A stretch of DNA of 64,000 bases from CAWGUU01 sp963825765 (lineage in GTDB: Bacteria > Actinomycetota > Acidimicrobiia > Acidimicrobiales > AC-14), in the NCBI GenBank assembly GCA_963825765.1, contig CAWGUU010000003.1, positions 682,001 through 746,000 on the forward strand, given 5' to 3'. The translations under genes and the position numbers were made by a program. Below are positions 15,859 through 26,063 of this stretch, piece after piece. Each line of letters begins with the position of its first letter. Position 1 is the stretch's first letter. The notes below the pieces were generated by a model. It was not told the DNA's origin, made no database searches, and was given only the letters and a program-made list of their open reading frames with translations.

Positions 15859-18800
15859 GTGGCCACCGAGTCGGTCATCCTCACAGCCCTGCCCAACGGG
15901 ATCGACCGATCTGGCCTGCTCAAGGTCACCGTCTTCGTGTCGCCTCGCCTGTCGACCGACGGGGCCGGCTCGCTGTTCCTGTCGTCGTTCCCGGCGTTCG
16001 AGAACTGGCCCTCGACCTTCGCCCGGCTGCGCGAGGAGGGCGGGCTCGTCATCGAGTTCGAGGGCTCGGGGCCGGTCGCCACCGATCCCGACCCCGAGTC
16101 CGAGCCGCCCGACCCCGCCACCTGGGCGCTCCTGTTCGACCCGGCCAAGGTGGGGGTGCGGACCGGCGAGTTCAAGGACCTATCGAACCGTCGGGTGCTC
16201 ACGTACCCGACCGCCGACGTCGCCGACCACATCCTGAACCTCTACCTCGACGTCGCCGCCAACTCCCCCACCAGCTTCCCGCCCGCCACCAAGGGGCGAC
16301 TGGCGGTGCTCGGGCGGACGCTGGGGCTGGTCGGCTTCAACCCCCAGGAGTTCTACAAGGGGATCGACTCCCGGTTCACGGGCGAGACGGGGAAGGCCCC
16401 TCGCGGGCGGTTCTTCGACCGCAGCGGCCTGTCGCCGGCGGAGGCCCAGCAGTTCGCCTTCGTCCAGGCCCAGCGCTTCTACGACCGGCCCAACACCCGC
16501 GATCCGCTGGGCCCGACCACGGTCCCCGACCCGCCCAAGCCGCCGGACATCGACTTCCACGGCTACTGCGCCTCGCTGGGTGACTACCCGCGGCTGCTCC
16601 GTCCCGTCGGGCTGGCGGTCGACCTCCTGGTCAAGCCGCCGGCGGGGATGGGCACCCACGGCCGCATCCGCGTGCACGTCCCGTCGGCACCGCCCGACCT
16701 CAGCTTCGCCCAAAAGGAGGCGGCCAGGCCCTGGACCAATTTCGAGCAGCGGGACACCCGGTTCATCCCCCTGCCGAGGGACGACGAGGACGACCTGGCC
16801 GACGGGACCCTGCGGCTGGAGGACAAGGGCAAGCGGTTCGGCGTCCACCAGATCGATGTCGACGGATCGGCCCTCAAGACGATCGACTTCGCCGCCAACG
16901 TCCGTCGCATCGCCGCCCACCTGGGCTCCACCGAGCGGTCGATGTCCGAGGACGCCGCCTCCCTGCCGGCCCTTCGCACCGGCGGCTTCGTCGTCACCCG
17001 CGACGACCGCGCCCGCCAGCTTGTCGGCCACATCGACAACGCCGAGGCCCACGAGGCCGACCACACCTCCGACACCCCTGCCGACCTCTTCGCCCAGGAC
17101 GTCACCCGCGGCTACCGCCCCGACGTCAGGGACGACTCCGGCAAGTGGCACACGCTGGTGGCGCGGGAGGGCACGTACACCGTCGAGCGTCCCGGCGGGC
17201 CGGTGCCGGTGCCGGTGAAGCCCGACGAGGGCTTCGTCAAGGGCGCATCGAGCTCGTCGGTGCCCGGGGAGACCGACGCCGACCTGTACCTGCACGAGGC
17301 GGTGTTCGGATGGGACGGCTGGAGCCTGGCGGCCAAGCGCCCCGGGCAGGCCATCGTCGACAACGCCGGCGACGACGTCGGCACCGTCGACCCCGAGCCG
17401 CCCGCCGACTTCCCGCTGGTGACCCAGTTCCAGCCGACGCCGGGCAGCCTGCCCCGCCTGCGCTTCGGCCGCACCTACCGGTTCCGGGCCCGGGCCGTCG
17501 ACCTGGCCGGCAACAGCGTCCCCGAGCGCGACCTGGTCGAGGCCCACCAGACCAACCCCGTCCTGTTCCAGCGCTTCGACCCGGTCCCCTCCCCCGCGGT
17601 GCTCCCCCGGCGCCGGCTTCACCGAGGGCGAGTCCCTCAACCGGATGGTCGTCCGCAGCACCCTGGGCGTGCTGCCCGGGGCCTACGTGGCGCTGGCCCG
17701 GATCACCGCGCTGGCCGGGCACACCGATGCGGCCACCGCCTACCTCGACCTGAACGAGCGGCACCTGGCCGCCCCGAAGTCGTCGGTGCAGCTGGCCGAG
17801 TGGCACGCCATGTTCGACGTGGCCATCGGGCTGAGCGCGGCCCAGGCCGCCGTCGACGCCCAGTTCGACATCGCCGCCCGGGAGGCCGGCTCGTTCATGC
17901 TGCCGGGCCCCGGCGCTGCCGTCGTGAACCCCGACCCGGCCGCCACGCCGACGGACCTGACCACGCTGGAGAAGGGCGGGGCGCTGCAGTCGGGCGAGTA
18001 CGTGGTGCGCGACACCGACGATCTCTCCATGCCGTACCTGCCCGACCCGTTGTCGGCGGGGGCGTCGTTGACCTCTTTGCCGGGCGCCGCCCCGACGCGG
18101 ACCCAGGCGTGGCCGGGGACGTGGCCCGACCGCAAGCCCATCCGCCTCCGCATCGTCGACGGCGGCCTCACCACCGCCGCCCAGCAGGCGGTGAAGTGGG
18201 AACCCGACCTGCGCCTGCTCACCGTGTTCCTGCGCCAGGCGGAGATGGTCACGGTCCGGCTGAGCTCGTTCCCGATCGACGGCGGCCTCGACGTCATGGG
18301 CATCTGGAACCTGCTGCCGGCGGCGGTGCGGGCCGCCCAGCTGAGCATGGCCAAGCTCGGGCTGCACTGGATGATCACGCCGTCCCAGGACCTGACCATC
18401 GTCCACGCCGTCGAGAAGCCGCTCCTGTCCCCCGTCGTCTCGGTTGACAACAGCGGTGTGCGCCGCTCGCAGGGCGAGACCTTCGCCGTCCTCGAGGGCC
18501 GCATCGACAACCACGCCAAGTCCACCGGCCGGCTCGACCTCGACGCCGTCTGGACCGAGCCGGTCGACGACCTGGCCAAGGACGCCCCCAACGACGCCGA
18601 CAACCTGGGCGAGATCGAGGGCGCGGCCCACGTCGTCGACTTCCTCCTGGAGCCCACCGAGGACGCCTGCCGCACCGGCCGCGACGACGTCCCCGCCGCG
18701 GGGGCGACCCCCGCCGTCCACCGGGTGCGCCACGAGTTCCGCGACACCCGCCACCGCGACGTCACCTACCGGGCCACCGCCACCACCCGGTTCCGCGAGT

Positions 18801-20326
18801 ACTTCCCGCCCGAGATCACCGACCAGGCCGACCTGATCACCAACCTGGGCCCCGACCGGGCCCTGAACGTGCCCAGCTCCCGCCGGCCGGACCCGCCCGG
18901 CGTCCTCTACGTGGTGCCCACCTTCCGCTGGACCGACGACAACTTCCGCGGCCTGATCGCCGGGCTCAGCGCCGACGCCCTCCAGCCCCGCGTGGCCACC
19001 GCCCTCGCCGGGATCCGCAACAACCGGGCTTTGTTCGCGGCGGGCGTCCGGGAGGGGGCGGTGGCGCTGCCGCCGAACATCCGCCTGCCCAACGTCACCC
19101 GCCGCATCCGGGCCGCCGGCCTGCGGGTCTACCTGGACCGGCCCTGGTACTCCTCGGGCGCAGGCGAGCTGCTGGCCGTGGTCGTGCCCGACCAGCCCTA
19201 CTTCGTCTGGCCGCTCGACCTGGCCAAGGGCTTCACGGTGGACGCGATCGCCCGGGCGGCAGCCGACGAGGCCGCCGGGCGGCTGTTGGCCCAGGGCCAG
19301 CTGGCGGGCGCGGGGGCCGCCCGCCTGTCGGCCACCGAGCGGCTGGTGGCGGGTGTCCAGAGACTCACCGACCCGGCGCCGGGCGACAGCGCCGACACGG
19401 CCGCCGCAGGGGAGCTCTCGGCCTTCCAGGTCACCCAGCTCAGCGCCTCACTCGGCCTCGGCCTGGGGCTGGCCGGCTTTTTCAGGAGCGGCGACCCCGA
19501 GAAGGTCGTCACCCGGTGGGGCAACGACCCGATCTGGGGCTCGGACACCCCTGCCACCGGGCCGTGGATCCACCAGTTCCCGCTGCGCACGCGGGTGGGC
19601 ACCGGGCTGTCGCTGGCCGAGGCGCCCGGGAACACGGTCGCCGCCATCGGGCACCGGCCCCGCTTCGACCCGACCCGGGGCCTCTGGTACTGCGACATCG
19701 ACATCGACGCGGGCACGTCCTACTTCCCGTTCGTGCGCCTCGGCCTGGCCCGGTACCAGCCGTCGTCGATCTCCGGCGTGCACCTGTCTCGGGTGGTGAC
19801 GCCGGAATGGGCCCAGCTGGCCCCGGCCCGGACGGCGTCGATGACCAGGCCGAGCGGCACGGTGGCCCGGGTGAGCCTGCGGGGACCGGCCGGCTACAAC
19901 GAGGTGGCCGAGGCCGTGCTGGGGGGCGGCGCGGCCGCCGGGGACGCCGGCATGAACCTCAGCCGGTTCGCCGTGGCCCAGGTCGAGCGGCTGCCGGCGG
20001 GGGCCACGACCGACCTGGCCTGGACGAACGTCGGCGACGAGGTGCGGCTGTCGCTGTCGATCCAGAAGGCGTACTCCGACATCCTCTACGCGGGGGCGGT
20101 GCCGATCCCCTCGGCCCAGGCGGGCGAGCAGCTGCGGCTGACGATCCGGGAGTACGAGCTACTGCAGACCGATCTCTCCGAAGCCGACGACATCGTCAAG
20201 CACGACACGTTCACCGTCGAGCCGCTCCAACCGCCCGAGGTGGGCGTACCGGTGCAGATCATCGCCCACCCCGACGACAAACCCGTCCGCTTCCGCCTCG
20301 TCTACGCCGACCACCTACCGCTGTAG
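15859..20326 (+). CDS. Second giant protein of unknown function (about 1488 aa), frameshifted
   Basis: The gene starts at GTG 15859 after a GAGGAGG site and reads in frame 1 to about 17600 (typical residues: LYLHEAVFGWDGWSLAA, RFGRTYRFRARAVDLAGNS). The sensible protein then continues in frame 2 (GFTEGESLNRMVVRSTLG) to the stop at 20326. Removing one C from the run at 17604-17608 joins both halves without loss (VLPGAGFTEGE); the C-run at 17587-17595 is a second possible site. Beyond the join, frame 1 is Arg/Pro nonsense. Features include a fibronectin-like beta segment before the join and beta-rich domains after it (LDRPWYSSGAGELLAVVVP, LWYCDIDIDAGTSYFPFVRL). No known family or signal peptide is seen. 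A sequencing error or a real inactivating mutation is possible. Confidence 0.6.
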
Positions 20327-20352
20327 CCTCGGCGCGGCCCTGTGCCGGCGCC

Positions 20353-20400
20353 GAACTGGGGCGACACAGTCGCGCCATACGCGCCTACGTCGCCCCGGTT
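20353..20400. repeat. 48-bp palindromic dispersed repeat, copy 1
   Basis: Begins GAACTGGGGCGAC and ends GTCGCCCCGGTT, so its ends pair as a 12-base stem with one mismatch. It lies 27 bp after the stop of the second giant gene. A second 48-bp copy, about 77% identical with no gap, is at 44958-45005. It may act as a terminator. The rest of this gap (20401-20559) is relatively AT-rich and probably holds the promoter of the pilus operon; I see a TACTCT at 20525 but no clear -35. Confidence 0.7.
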
Positions 20401-20559
20401 CGTCGATCCGTTCGCCCTAAACACCGCCTTATCGCTGGATCACCAGCTGGTCAACAGGTCGTCAACACCCAATCCACGGGAAATCCCGAACTTATCCTCT
20501 GGTGTCGTTCCGATGTTTTTCACTACTCTGCATCGGGCAGACGGACGAGGGCGGGTGCG

Positions 20560-21291
20560 ATGGCCGAGACGGCATCTCTTCCAAGGGTGGACGGAGCGGG
20601 GACGGGCCCGAACGGCGCGGGCCGGCCGATTGCCACCCGCCGGTCGCTGCCGGGCAGTCGAGCCGTGGTCGGCGGGCTGTTGGTTGCAGCTGCGGCCGTC
20701 GGCCTGTTCTCGGTGGCGTCGCGGGCAGGGCACCACGCCGGCGACACCTACGCGGTGGCCGCCCACCCGTTGGCCGCCGGCACCCGGCTCCAGGCGGGCG
20801 ACCTCGCCACCGAAGCCATGGAGCTCTCGCCGGCGGCGCGGGCCAGGGCCTTCCACGACCCGGCGGTACTCGTCGGCACCACTCTCCTCACCGCCCTCGA
20901 GCCGGGTGAGCTGGTCCAGGCCAGCGCGGTGGTGGCCAAGGCGGGCGAGGTCGGCAGCCGGGAGATGTCGTTCACCGTCGAGCGGGGCCATCTGAGCCCG
21001 GCCATCACCGCCGGCGAGCAGATCGACCTGGTCGCCACCTACGGCACGGGCAACGACGCCTACACCGTCGGTGTGGCCCGCGGCGTGCTTGTCGTCGGCC
21101 TCGAGCGGGGACGAAGCGGGCTGGGCGAGACCGGCCCGGTGCTGGTCACCGTGGCCCTCGGCGACGGGACGCAGGCGCTGGCCTTGGCCCATGCCGCCCA
21201 GGCCGGGAAGCTCACGGTCATCCGCACCACGGGGGTCCCGAACGACGGTGGGCCCCCGCCCGCGTTCAAACAGCCAGCGCCCGTCCCGTGA
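20560..21291 (+). CDS. cpaB: SAF-domain pilus assembly protein (CpaB/RcpC-like)
   Basis: 243 aa. A cytoplasmic N-terminus, one TM helix (AVVGGLLVAAAAVGLFSVAS, about 28-47), then a SAF domain (VAAHPLAAGTRLQAGDL, about 62-78, and LEPGELVQASAVV) and an RcpC-type beta domain (FTVERGHLSPAITAGEQIDLVATY). CpaB proteins sit at the membrane and help Flp pilus assembly. It is the first gene of the Tad operon; its TGA overlaps the next GTG. The frame is open far upstream, but the ATG at 20560 is where family-like sequence begins. Confidence 0.8.
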   Translation: MAETASLPRVDGAGTGPNGAGRPIATRRSLPGSRAVVGGLLVAAAAVGLFSVASRAGHHAGDTYAVAAHPLAAGTRLQAGDLATEAMELSPAARARAFHDPAVLVGTTLLTALEPGELVQASAVVAKAGEVGSREMSFTVERGHLSPAITAGEQIDLVATYGTGNDAYTVGVARGVLVVGLERGRSGLGETGPVLVTVALGDGTQALALAHAAQAGKLTVIRTTGVPNDGGPPPAFKQPAPVP

Positions 21292-22598
21292 TCGCCGGCG
21301 AGCGCTTCGTCGTCCTCGGCCTGGCTCCGGCCCGAGCCGAATGGTTCCGCTCGGTCGGGATCTGGTCGACCTCCGGTGCCCTGCCCGCCGAGTTCCTGAA
21401 GTGTGTCTCGGCCGAAGAGGTCAGGGCCCGGCTGGCGTCGGGCCGTCCGTTCTCGGCGCTGGTGGCCGACGCCGGCTTGCCCGCCGTCGACCGCGACCTG
21501 CTGGCCGCAGCGTCCGCCGCCGACTGCGCCGTACTGATCGTCGACGACGGCCGAGCGACGCGCGACTGGCCGGCATTGGGCGCGGCCCGGGTGCTGGGCC
21601 CGGGCTTCACCCGCGACGAGCTGGTCACCGCCCTGGTGGCGTGCGCCCGCACCATCCGTCGCAGCGAAGCGCCCGCGGCCGACCTGCTGGCTCGGCCCGT
21701 CGCCCCCCAGTGGCGCGGCACCGTCGTCGCCGTCACCGGCCCGGGCGGCACCGGCGTGTCCACCGCGGCGATGGCCCTGGCCCAGTCCCTCGGCGACGAC
21801 GTTCGGACCGCCGGCCTCGTCCTGCTGGCCGACCTGCGCCTGCACGCCGAGCACGCCATGCTCCACGACGTCCGCGACGTGGCGCCCGGACTGCAGGAGC
21901 TGGTGGAGGCCCACCGCGGCGGGCAGCCGTCCTGCGACGCGGCCAGGGGGCTGTGCTTCATGGTGCCGGAGCGGGGCTACCACCTGCTCCTCGGCATCCG
22001 CCGGGCCCGGTTCTGGCCGGCGCTGCGGCCCCAGGCCTTCGAGGCCGCCTTCGACACGCTGTGCCGGGCCTACCGCACCGTCGTCTGCGACGTCGACCCC
22101 GACCTCGAGGGCGAAGACGCCTGCGGGTCGATCGACGTCGAGGAGCGCAACGTCATGGCCCGCACGGCGGTGACGAGGGCCGACGCCGTGTTCGCCGTCG
22201 GCAGCTCCTCGTTGAAGGGCGTCCACAGCTTGGTGCGGGTGATCACCGAGCTGGTCAATCACGGCGTCGACGCCGACCGCGTGGTGCCTGTGTTGAATCG
22301 AGCCTCGCGCTCGCCACGAACCCGGGCGGTGCTGGGGACGGCCCTCGCCGACCTGGCCCGGCCGGTCACCCACGGGCTACTCGCCTCGCCCGTCCACCTG
22401 GCCGAGCGCGACATCGACAACGACCTTCACGACGGGCGCCGCCTCCCCGCCCTGCTTGGCGATCCCCTAGCCGGCGCGCTGGCGGCGGTGCTGGAGCGGT
22501 CCGAGGGCCGGCATCTCCCGAGCCTGTCGAGCGCGGGCGGAAGGGTTCGGCCCGGCTCACTCGGTGCGTGGGACGGTGGCGAGGAGGCGGCGATCTGA
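21288..22598 (+). CDS. CpaE/TadZ-like ATPase (Ssd type) of the Tad locus
   Basis: 436 aa. Residues 1-115 look like a degenerate receiver domain (RFVVLGLAPARAEWF, SALVADAGLP, CAVLIVDD). Residues about 145-430 are a MinD/ParA-like domain with VTGPGGTGVSTAAMAL in place of the usual KGGxGKTT, so both signature lysines are missing. The central segment CDVDPDLEGE replaces the usual Walker B region. In Mycobacterium the gene in this position is the Ssd-like Rv3660c type. TadZ/CpaE proteins place the pilus machine at a cell site, and many act with a weak or absent ATPase. It is coupled to both neighbours by overlap. Confidence 0.8.
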   Translation: MIAGERFVVLGLAPARAEWFRSVGIWSTSGALPAEFLKCVSAEEVRARLASGRPFSALVADAGLPAVDRDLLAAASAADCAVLIVDDGRATRDWPALGAARVLGPGFTRDELVTALVACARTIRRSEAPAADLLARPVAPQWRGTVVAVTGPGGTGVSTAAMALAQSLGDDVRTAGLVLLADLRLHAEHAMLHDVRDVAPGLQELVEAHRGGQPSCDAARGLCFMVPERGYHLLLGIRRARFWPALRPQAFEAAFDTLCRAYRTVVCDVDPDLEGEDACGSIDVEERNVMARTAVTRADAVFAVGSSSLKGVHSLVRVITELVNHGVDADRVVPVLNRASRSPRTRAVLGTALADLARPVTHGLLASPVHLAERDIDNDLHDGRRLPALLGDPLAGALAAVLERSEGRHLPSLSSAGGRVRPGSLGAWDGGEEAAI

Positions 22599-24007
22599 TG
22601 GGCGCCCACCCGGCGGCCGACGGCCGTGAGGTCTCACCCCTGCAGGAAATCGAGCATCGGGTCCAGCGGCGGGCGGGTGAGCTGTCGCTCGACGTCTCCG
22701 GCGACGACGGCCGGGCCGAGCTTCGAGGGCTTGTCCGCGACGAGGTCGAGGCGTGGTCCCACGACTTCAGCCGAGGCCTGCGGTCCTTCGACCTCACCGA
22801 TCCCGACATCGTGGCGTCGCGCGCGTTCCGGAATCTGGCCGGCTACGGGCCGCTGGAGCCCCTCCTGGCCGACGACGACGTGTGGGAGATCATGATCAAC
22901 GGTCCCGACCAGATCTTCGTGAAGCGCCACCAGGGGCCCAGCTGCTACCACGACGAGGTCTTCAACGACGACGAGCACGTCCTGCGGACGCTCACCAAGA
23001 TCCTCGACGACGCGTCCGGCAGCCACCGCAAGCTCGACCCCGCCGAAGGCCTGCAGGACGCCCAGCTCGACACCGGGGCCCGCCTGCACATCGTCCACGG
23101 CGACGTCGGGCGCGACGGTCACGTACTCGTGAACATCCGCAAGTTCACGGGGGTCCCCTTCCGCTCGCTGCGAGAGCTGGTCGAGCGCGACATGCTCGAC
23201 ACCAGGGTCGCCGAGTTCCTGCGGGCGTGCGTCCGCGCCCGGCTGTCGACCGTGTTCTCCGGCGCTCCCGGATCGGGTAAGACCACCCTTCTCTCCTGTT
23301 GCGCGGCCGAGCTCGACCCGAGCCTGCGGGTGGTCATCGCCGAGGAGGTGTTCGAGGCCGATCTGCCGCTGCCGAACGTCGCCAGCATGCAGACGCGACC
23401 GGCACGGCAGGACCGCCGGGAGGTCGACCTGCGCCGCCTGGTGTCGGGCTTCCTGCGCATGGCGCCCGACATCGCCGTCGTCGGCGAAGTGCGCGACCGC
23501 GAGGCGCTCCCGCTGCTGCTCACGCTCTCGTCCGGCGTCAAGGGCTTCACCACCATCCACGCCGGCTCGGCCCGCCAGGCCCTGACCCGGCTGCGGTTCA
23601 TCTGCCAGCTGGCCGACACGTCCAACGAGCTCCCGATGACGGCCCTGAGCGCGCTGGTGAGCGAGGCCATCGACATCGTCGTGCACTGCACACGCATCGG
23701 CGGAAAGGTGCGGGTCAGCGAGGTGATCGCCGTCGAGGAGTCCCAGACCGGGCCCGATGCCACCCAGTTCACGGTCACCGAGCTGTTCGCCCGGCCTGGG
23801 GTCGACGAGCCCCTGGCCTGGACGGGAAACCTCCCGGTTCGGGCGGCCCGAGCGCTGTCGGAGGCCGGCTTCGACGTTCGTACCCTCCTCGATCCCGACG
23901 CCGACCGCCGGGCCGGGTCCCGCTCGTCGGCCCGCGTCGTCACCGGCCAGCGCCGCTCGACGTCCACGAGAACGCCCCGGGCCGGGGCGACGGCGACGGT
24001 CGGCTGA
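22598..24007 (+). CDS. cpaF: Tad/Flp pilus secretion ATPase (CpaF/TadA)
   Basis: 469 aa hexameric ATPase that drives Flp pilin assembly. Seen: the N-terminal segment GYGPLEPLLADDDVWEIMINGP typical of CpaF; P-loop GAPGSGKTT (about 222-230); Walker B FLRMAPDIAVVGEVRDREA (about 285-303); and TTIHAGSARQALTRL. The last ~70 residues are a Ser/Arg-rich tail. ATG 22598 overlaps the cpaE-like stop by one base; the same frame is open upstream but only as a shadow of that gene. ATGG overlap with tadB follows. Confidence 0.93.
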   Translation: MGAHPAADGREVSPLQEIEHRVQRRAGELSLDVSGDDGRAELRGLVRDEVEAWSHDFSRGLRSFDLTDPDIVASRAFRNLAGYGPLEPLLADDDVWEIMINGPDQIFVKRHQGPSCYHDEVFNDDEHVLRTLTKILDDASGSHRKLDPAEGLQDAQLDTGARLHIVHGDVGRDGHVLVNIRKFTGVPFRSLRELVERDMLDTRVAEFLRACVRARLSTVFSGAPGSGKTTLLSCCAAELDPSLRVVIAEEVFEADLPLPNVASMQTRPARQDRREVDLRRLVSGFLRMAPDIAVVGEVRDREALPLLLTLSSGVKGFTTIHAGSARQALTRLRFICQLADTSNELPMTALSALVSEAIDIVVHCTRIGGKVRVSEVIAVEESQTGPDATQFTVTELFARPGVDEPLAWTGNLPVRAARALSEAGFDVRTLLDPDADRRAGSRSSARVVTGQRRSTSTRTPRAGATATVG

Positions 24008-24897
24008 TGGGAGCTGTCCTCGTAGCCGTGGCCGGCTCGACCGGTGTCTTCCTCCTCTACACCTCGCTGGCGCTCGGCTGGAACGGGCTCGGCGTCGGTC
24101 CGGCCACCACGGCGCCGGGCCGACGCCGCCGCTCCCAGCGGGCCCAGCAGTGGCTGGCCCAGGCCGGCCTCGACGACGTGAGGCCGTCGGAGTTCCTGTG
24201 GGTCATGGCGTTGCTGTTCGTGCTGGGCTCCGGCCTCACGTTCGCCCTGTTCGGCAGCCCTTTGCCGGCGGTGGCCGTGGGCGCCTTCGCCGCCACCTAC
24301 CCGGTGGCGTCCTACCGGGCGCGGCGGCGCCGTCGTCGCCGCGCCGCGGCCGAGGCCTGGCCCCGGATGATCGAGGAGATCGCCCTGTTGACAGGGGCGC
24401 TCGGACGGTCGGTGCCGCAGGCGCTGTTCGAGGTCGGCCGCCGAGGGCCGGACGAGATGCGGGCCGCGTTCGAGGCCGCCACCCGGCACTGGCTGGTCAC
24501 CACCGACTTCCCGGCCAGCCTGTCGGTGCTCAAGGCGGGGCTGGCCGACGCCACCGCCGACGCCGCCTGCGAGACGCTGCTGGTCGCCCACGAGGTCGGC
24601 GGCAGCGACGTCCAGCGGCGGCTGGCGGCGCTCGTCGAGGACCGCACGGCCGACGTCCAGGGCCGCAAGGACGCGGAATCCAAGCAGGCCGGCGTCCGGT
24701 TCGCCCGGCGCTTCGTGCTGTTCGTCCCCATCGGCATGGCCCTCACCGGGCTGTCGATCGGCGACGGACGGGCCGCCTACAGCACCGCCTTCGGCCAGGT
24801 GGCGGCCGTCGTGGCGGTGGCCATGGTCGTGGCCTGCTGGCTGTGGTCGGCACGCCTCCTGCGGCTGCCGGAGGAGGAGCGGGTGTTCGTTGACTGA
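24007..24897 (+). CDS. tadB: Tad pilus inner-membrane platform protein TadB
   Basis: 296 aa integral membrane protein with a T2SSF domain. TM helices are at about 3-22, 62-95 (two close segments around FVLGSGLTFALFG), 236-255 and 263-283. The cytoplasmic F-domain between them contains WPRMIEEIALLTGALGRSVPQAL and LLVAHEVGGSDVQRRL. It works with TadC as the platform that CpaF turns. The ATG overlaps the cpaF stop, and the end overlaps tadC by 8 bases. Confidence 0.9.
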   Translation: MGAVLVAVAGSTGVFLLYTSLALGWNGLGVGPATTAPGRRRRSQRAQQWLAQAGLDDVRPSEFLWVMALLFVLGSGLTFALFGSPLPAVAVGAFAATYPVASYRARRRRRRRAAAEAWPRMIEEIALLTGALGRSVPQALFEVGRRGPDEMRAAFEAATRHWLVTTDFPASLSVLKAGLADATADAACETLLVAHEVGGSDVQRRLAALVEDRTADVQGRKDAESKQAGVRFARRFVLFVPIGMALTGLSIGDGRAAYSTAFGQVAAVVAVAMVVACWLWSARLLRLPEEERVFVD

Positions 24898-25807
24898 CGG
24901 GCGCATGGCCGTGGCGTGGGGCCTGACCATGTGGGTCGGCGCCGTCCTCCTGCTCTCCGAGCGCCGGTGGTTCTGCCGGCCGAGCGTCGTGGAGCGGCTC
25001 CGCCCGTACGCCCCGGGAGGCATGAGCCACCGGCGCCGGCGCGACGGACCGCTGTCGGTGGAGACGTTCCGCGACGTCGTCAAGCCCCTGAGCCGGGCAC
25101 TGGGCGAGCGCGTGGCCGGCGCCTTCGGCGTCAGCGAGGACCTTGCGACCCGGCTGAAGCGGGTCCATTCGCCGCTCGACGTCACCGCGTTCCGGGTCCG
25201 CCAGCTGGGCTGGGCCGGCGTCGGCTTCGCCGCCGGTGTGCTTCTCGGGATCGTGCTGCGGCCGCCGCCCGCGGCCGCCCTGCTGTTCGTCCTGGGCGGG
25301 CCGTTGCTGGCGTTCCTCATCGTGGAGCAGCAGCTCGCTTCGGCGTCGGACCGCTGGAAGAGACGGCTGGTCGTCGAGCTGCCCGTCGTCGCCGAGCAGC
25401 TGGCCATGTTGCTGTCGGCGGGCTACTCCCTCGGCGCGGCCCTCAACCGGCTTGCGTCGCGTGGACGGGGCTGCACCGCCCGTGACTTGTCCCGAGTGTG
25501 CGCCCGTGTCCGCCAGGGCCTGTCGGAGATCGACGCCCTGCGGGAATGGGAGGAGGTCGCCGACGTCGACGCCCTTCGCCGCCTGCTCCCCGTCCTCGCC
25601 CTGAATCGGGAGGCCAGCGACCTCGGCCGGCTCCTGTCGGAGGAGGCAAGGGCCATCCGCAAGGACCTCCAGCGCCGCCTGGTCGAGACCGCCGAGCGCC
25701 GAGGCGAGCAGGTCTGGATCCCCGTCACCATCGCCGCCCTGCTGCCCGGGGTGGTCTTCATCGCCGTCCCCTTCCTCGAGGCCCTTCGCCTCTTCGCATC
25801 GCCGTGA
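24890..25807 (+). CDS. tadC: Tad pilus inner-membrane platform protein TadC
   Basis: 305 aa, a second T2SSF protein. TM helices are at about 8-22, 103-140 (two segments around VGFAAGVLLGIVL and AALLFVLGGPLLAFLIV) and 278-300. The F-domain has ELPVVAEQLAMLLSAGYSLGAAL and LNREASDLGRLLSEEA. The TTG at 24890 makes the protein begin inside the tadB end; an ATG at 24905 is an alternative. The pilin gene follows after an 18-bp gap with its own strong ribosome site. Confidence 0.9.
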   Translation: MTDGRMAVAWGLTMWVGAVLLLSERRWFCRPSVVERLRPYAPGGMSHRRRRDGPLSVETFRDVVKPLSRALGERVAGAFGVSEDLATRLKRVHSPLDVTAFRVRQLGWAGVGFAAGVLLGIVLRPPPAAALLFVLGGPLLAFLIVEQQLASASDRWKRRLVVELPVVAEQLAMLLSAGYSLGAALNRLASRGRGCTARDLSRVCARVRQGLSEIDALREWEEVADVDALRRLLPVLALNREASDLGRLLSEEARAIRKDLQRRLVETAERRGEQVWIPVTIAALLPGVVFIAVPFLEALRLFASP

Positions 25808-25825
25808 CTGTCGAAAGGAGACACT

Positions 25826-26047
25826 TTGTACGAGCACACGCTGCGGGCCTACGTGTGGGCCCGGAGCCTGATGGCGAGCCTCATCACCGCTGCAGGGACC
25901 GACGAGCGGGGGGAGGGAGTCGTGTCGTCGGCCATCGCCGTGCTGATCTTCGCCGCACTCGGCGCCCTCATGTGGGTGGGCTTCAAGTCCATCTGGGGCG
26001 ACGCCAGCAGCCAGACGTCGACCCAGATCGGGAAGATCGGCAGTTAG
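25826..26047 (+). CDS. flp: Small Flp-type pilin (type IVb)
   Basis: 73 aa. AAAGGAG lies 6 bases before a TTG start. The protein has a ~29-residue leader ending DERG, then EGVVSSAIAVLIFAALGALMWVGF, a hydrophobic pilin helix, and a short polar tail. Prepilin peptidase would cut after Gly29; the +1 Glu is present, but the usual Glu-Tyr pair of Flp pilins is absent. No prepilin peptidase gene is in the window. Size, place after tadC and the strong ribosome site fit the major pilin. Confidence 0.8.
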   Translation: MYEHTLRAYVWARSLMASLITAAGTDERGEGVVSSAIAVLIFAALGALMWVGFKSIWGDASSQTSTQIGKIGS

Positions 26048-26063
26048 TCACACCCGGGCAACT

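Noticed and set aside
17237..18754. Antisense frame of 505 codons inside the second giant gene
   Set aside because: Low-complexity Gly/Arg/Val product; it overlaps readable plus-strand sequence throughout.
20401..20559. Strong sigma-70 promoter for the Tad operon
   Set aside because: AT-rich stretch with a TACTCT at 20525 but no matching -35 at proper spacing; not listed as a feature.
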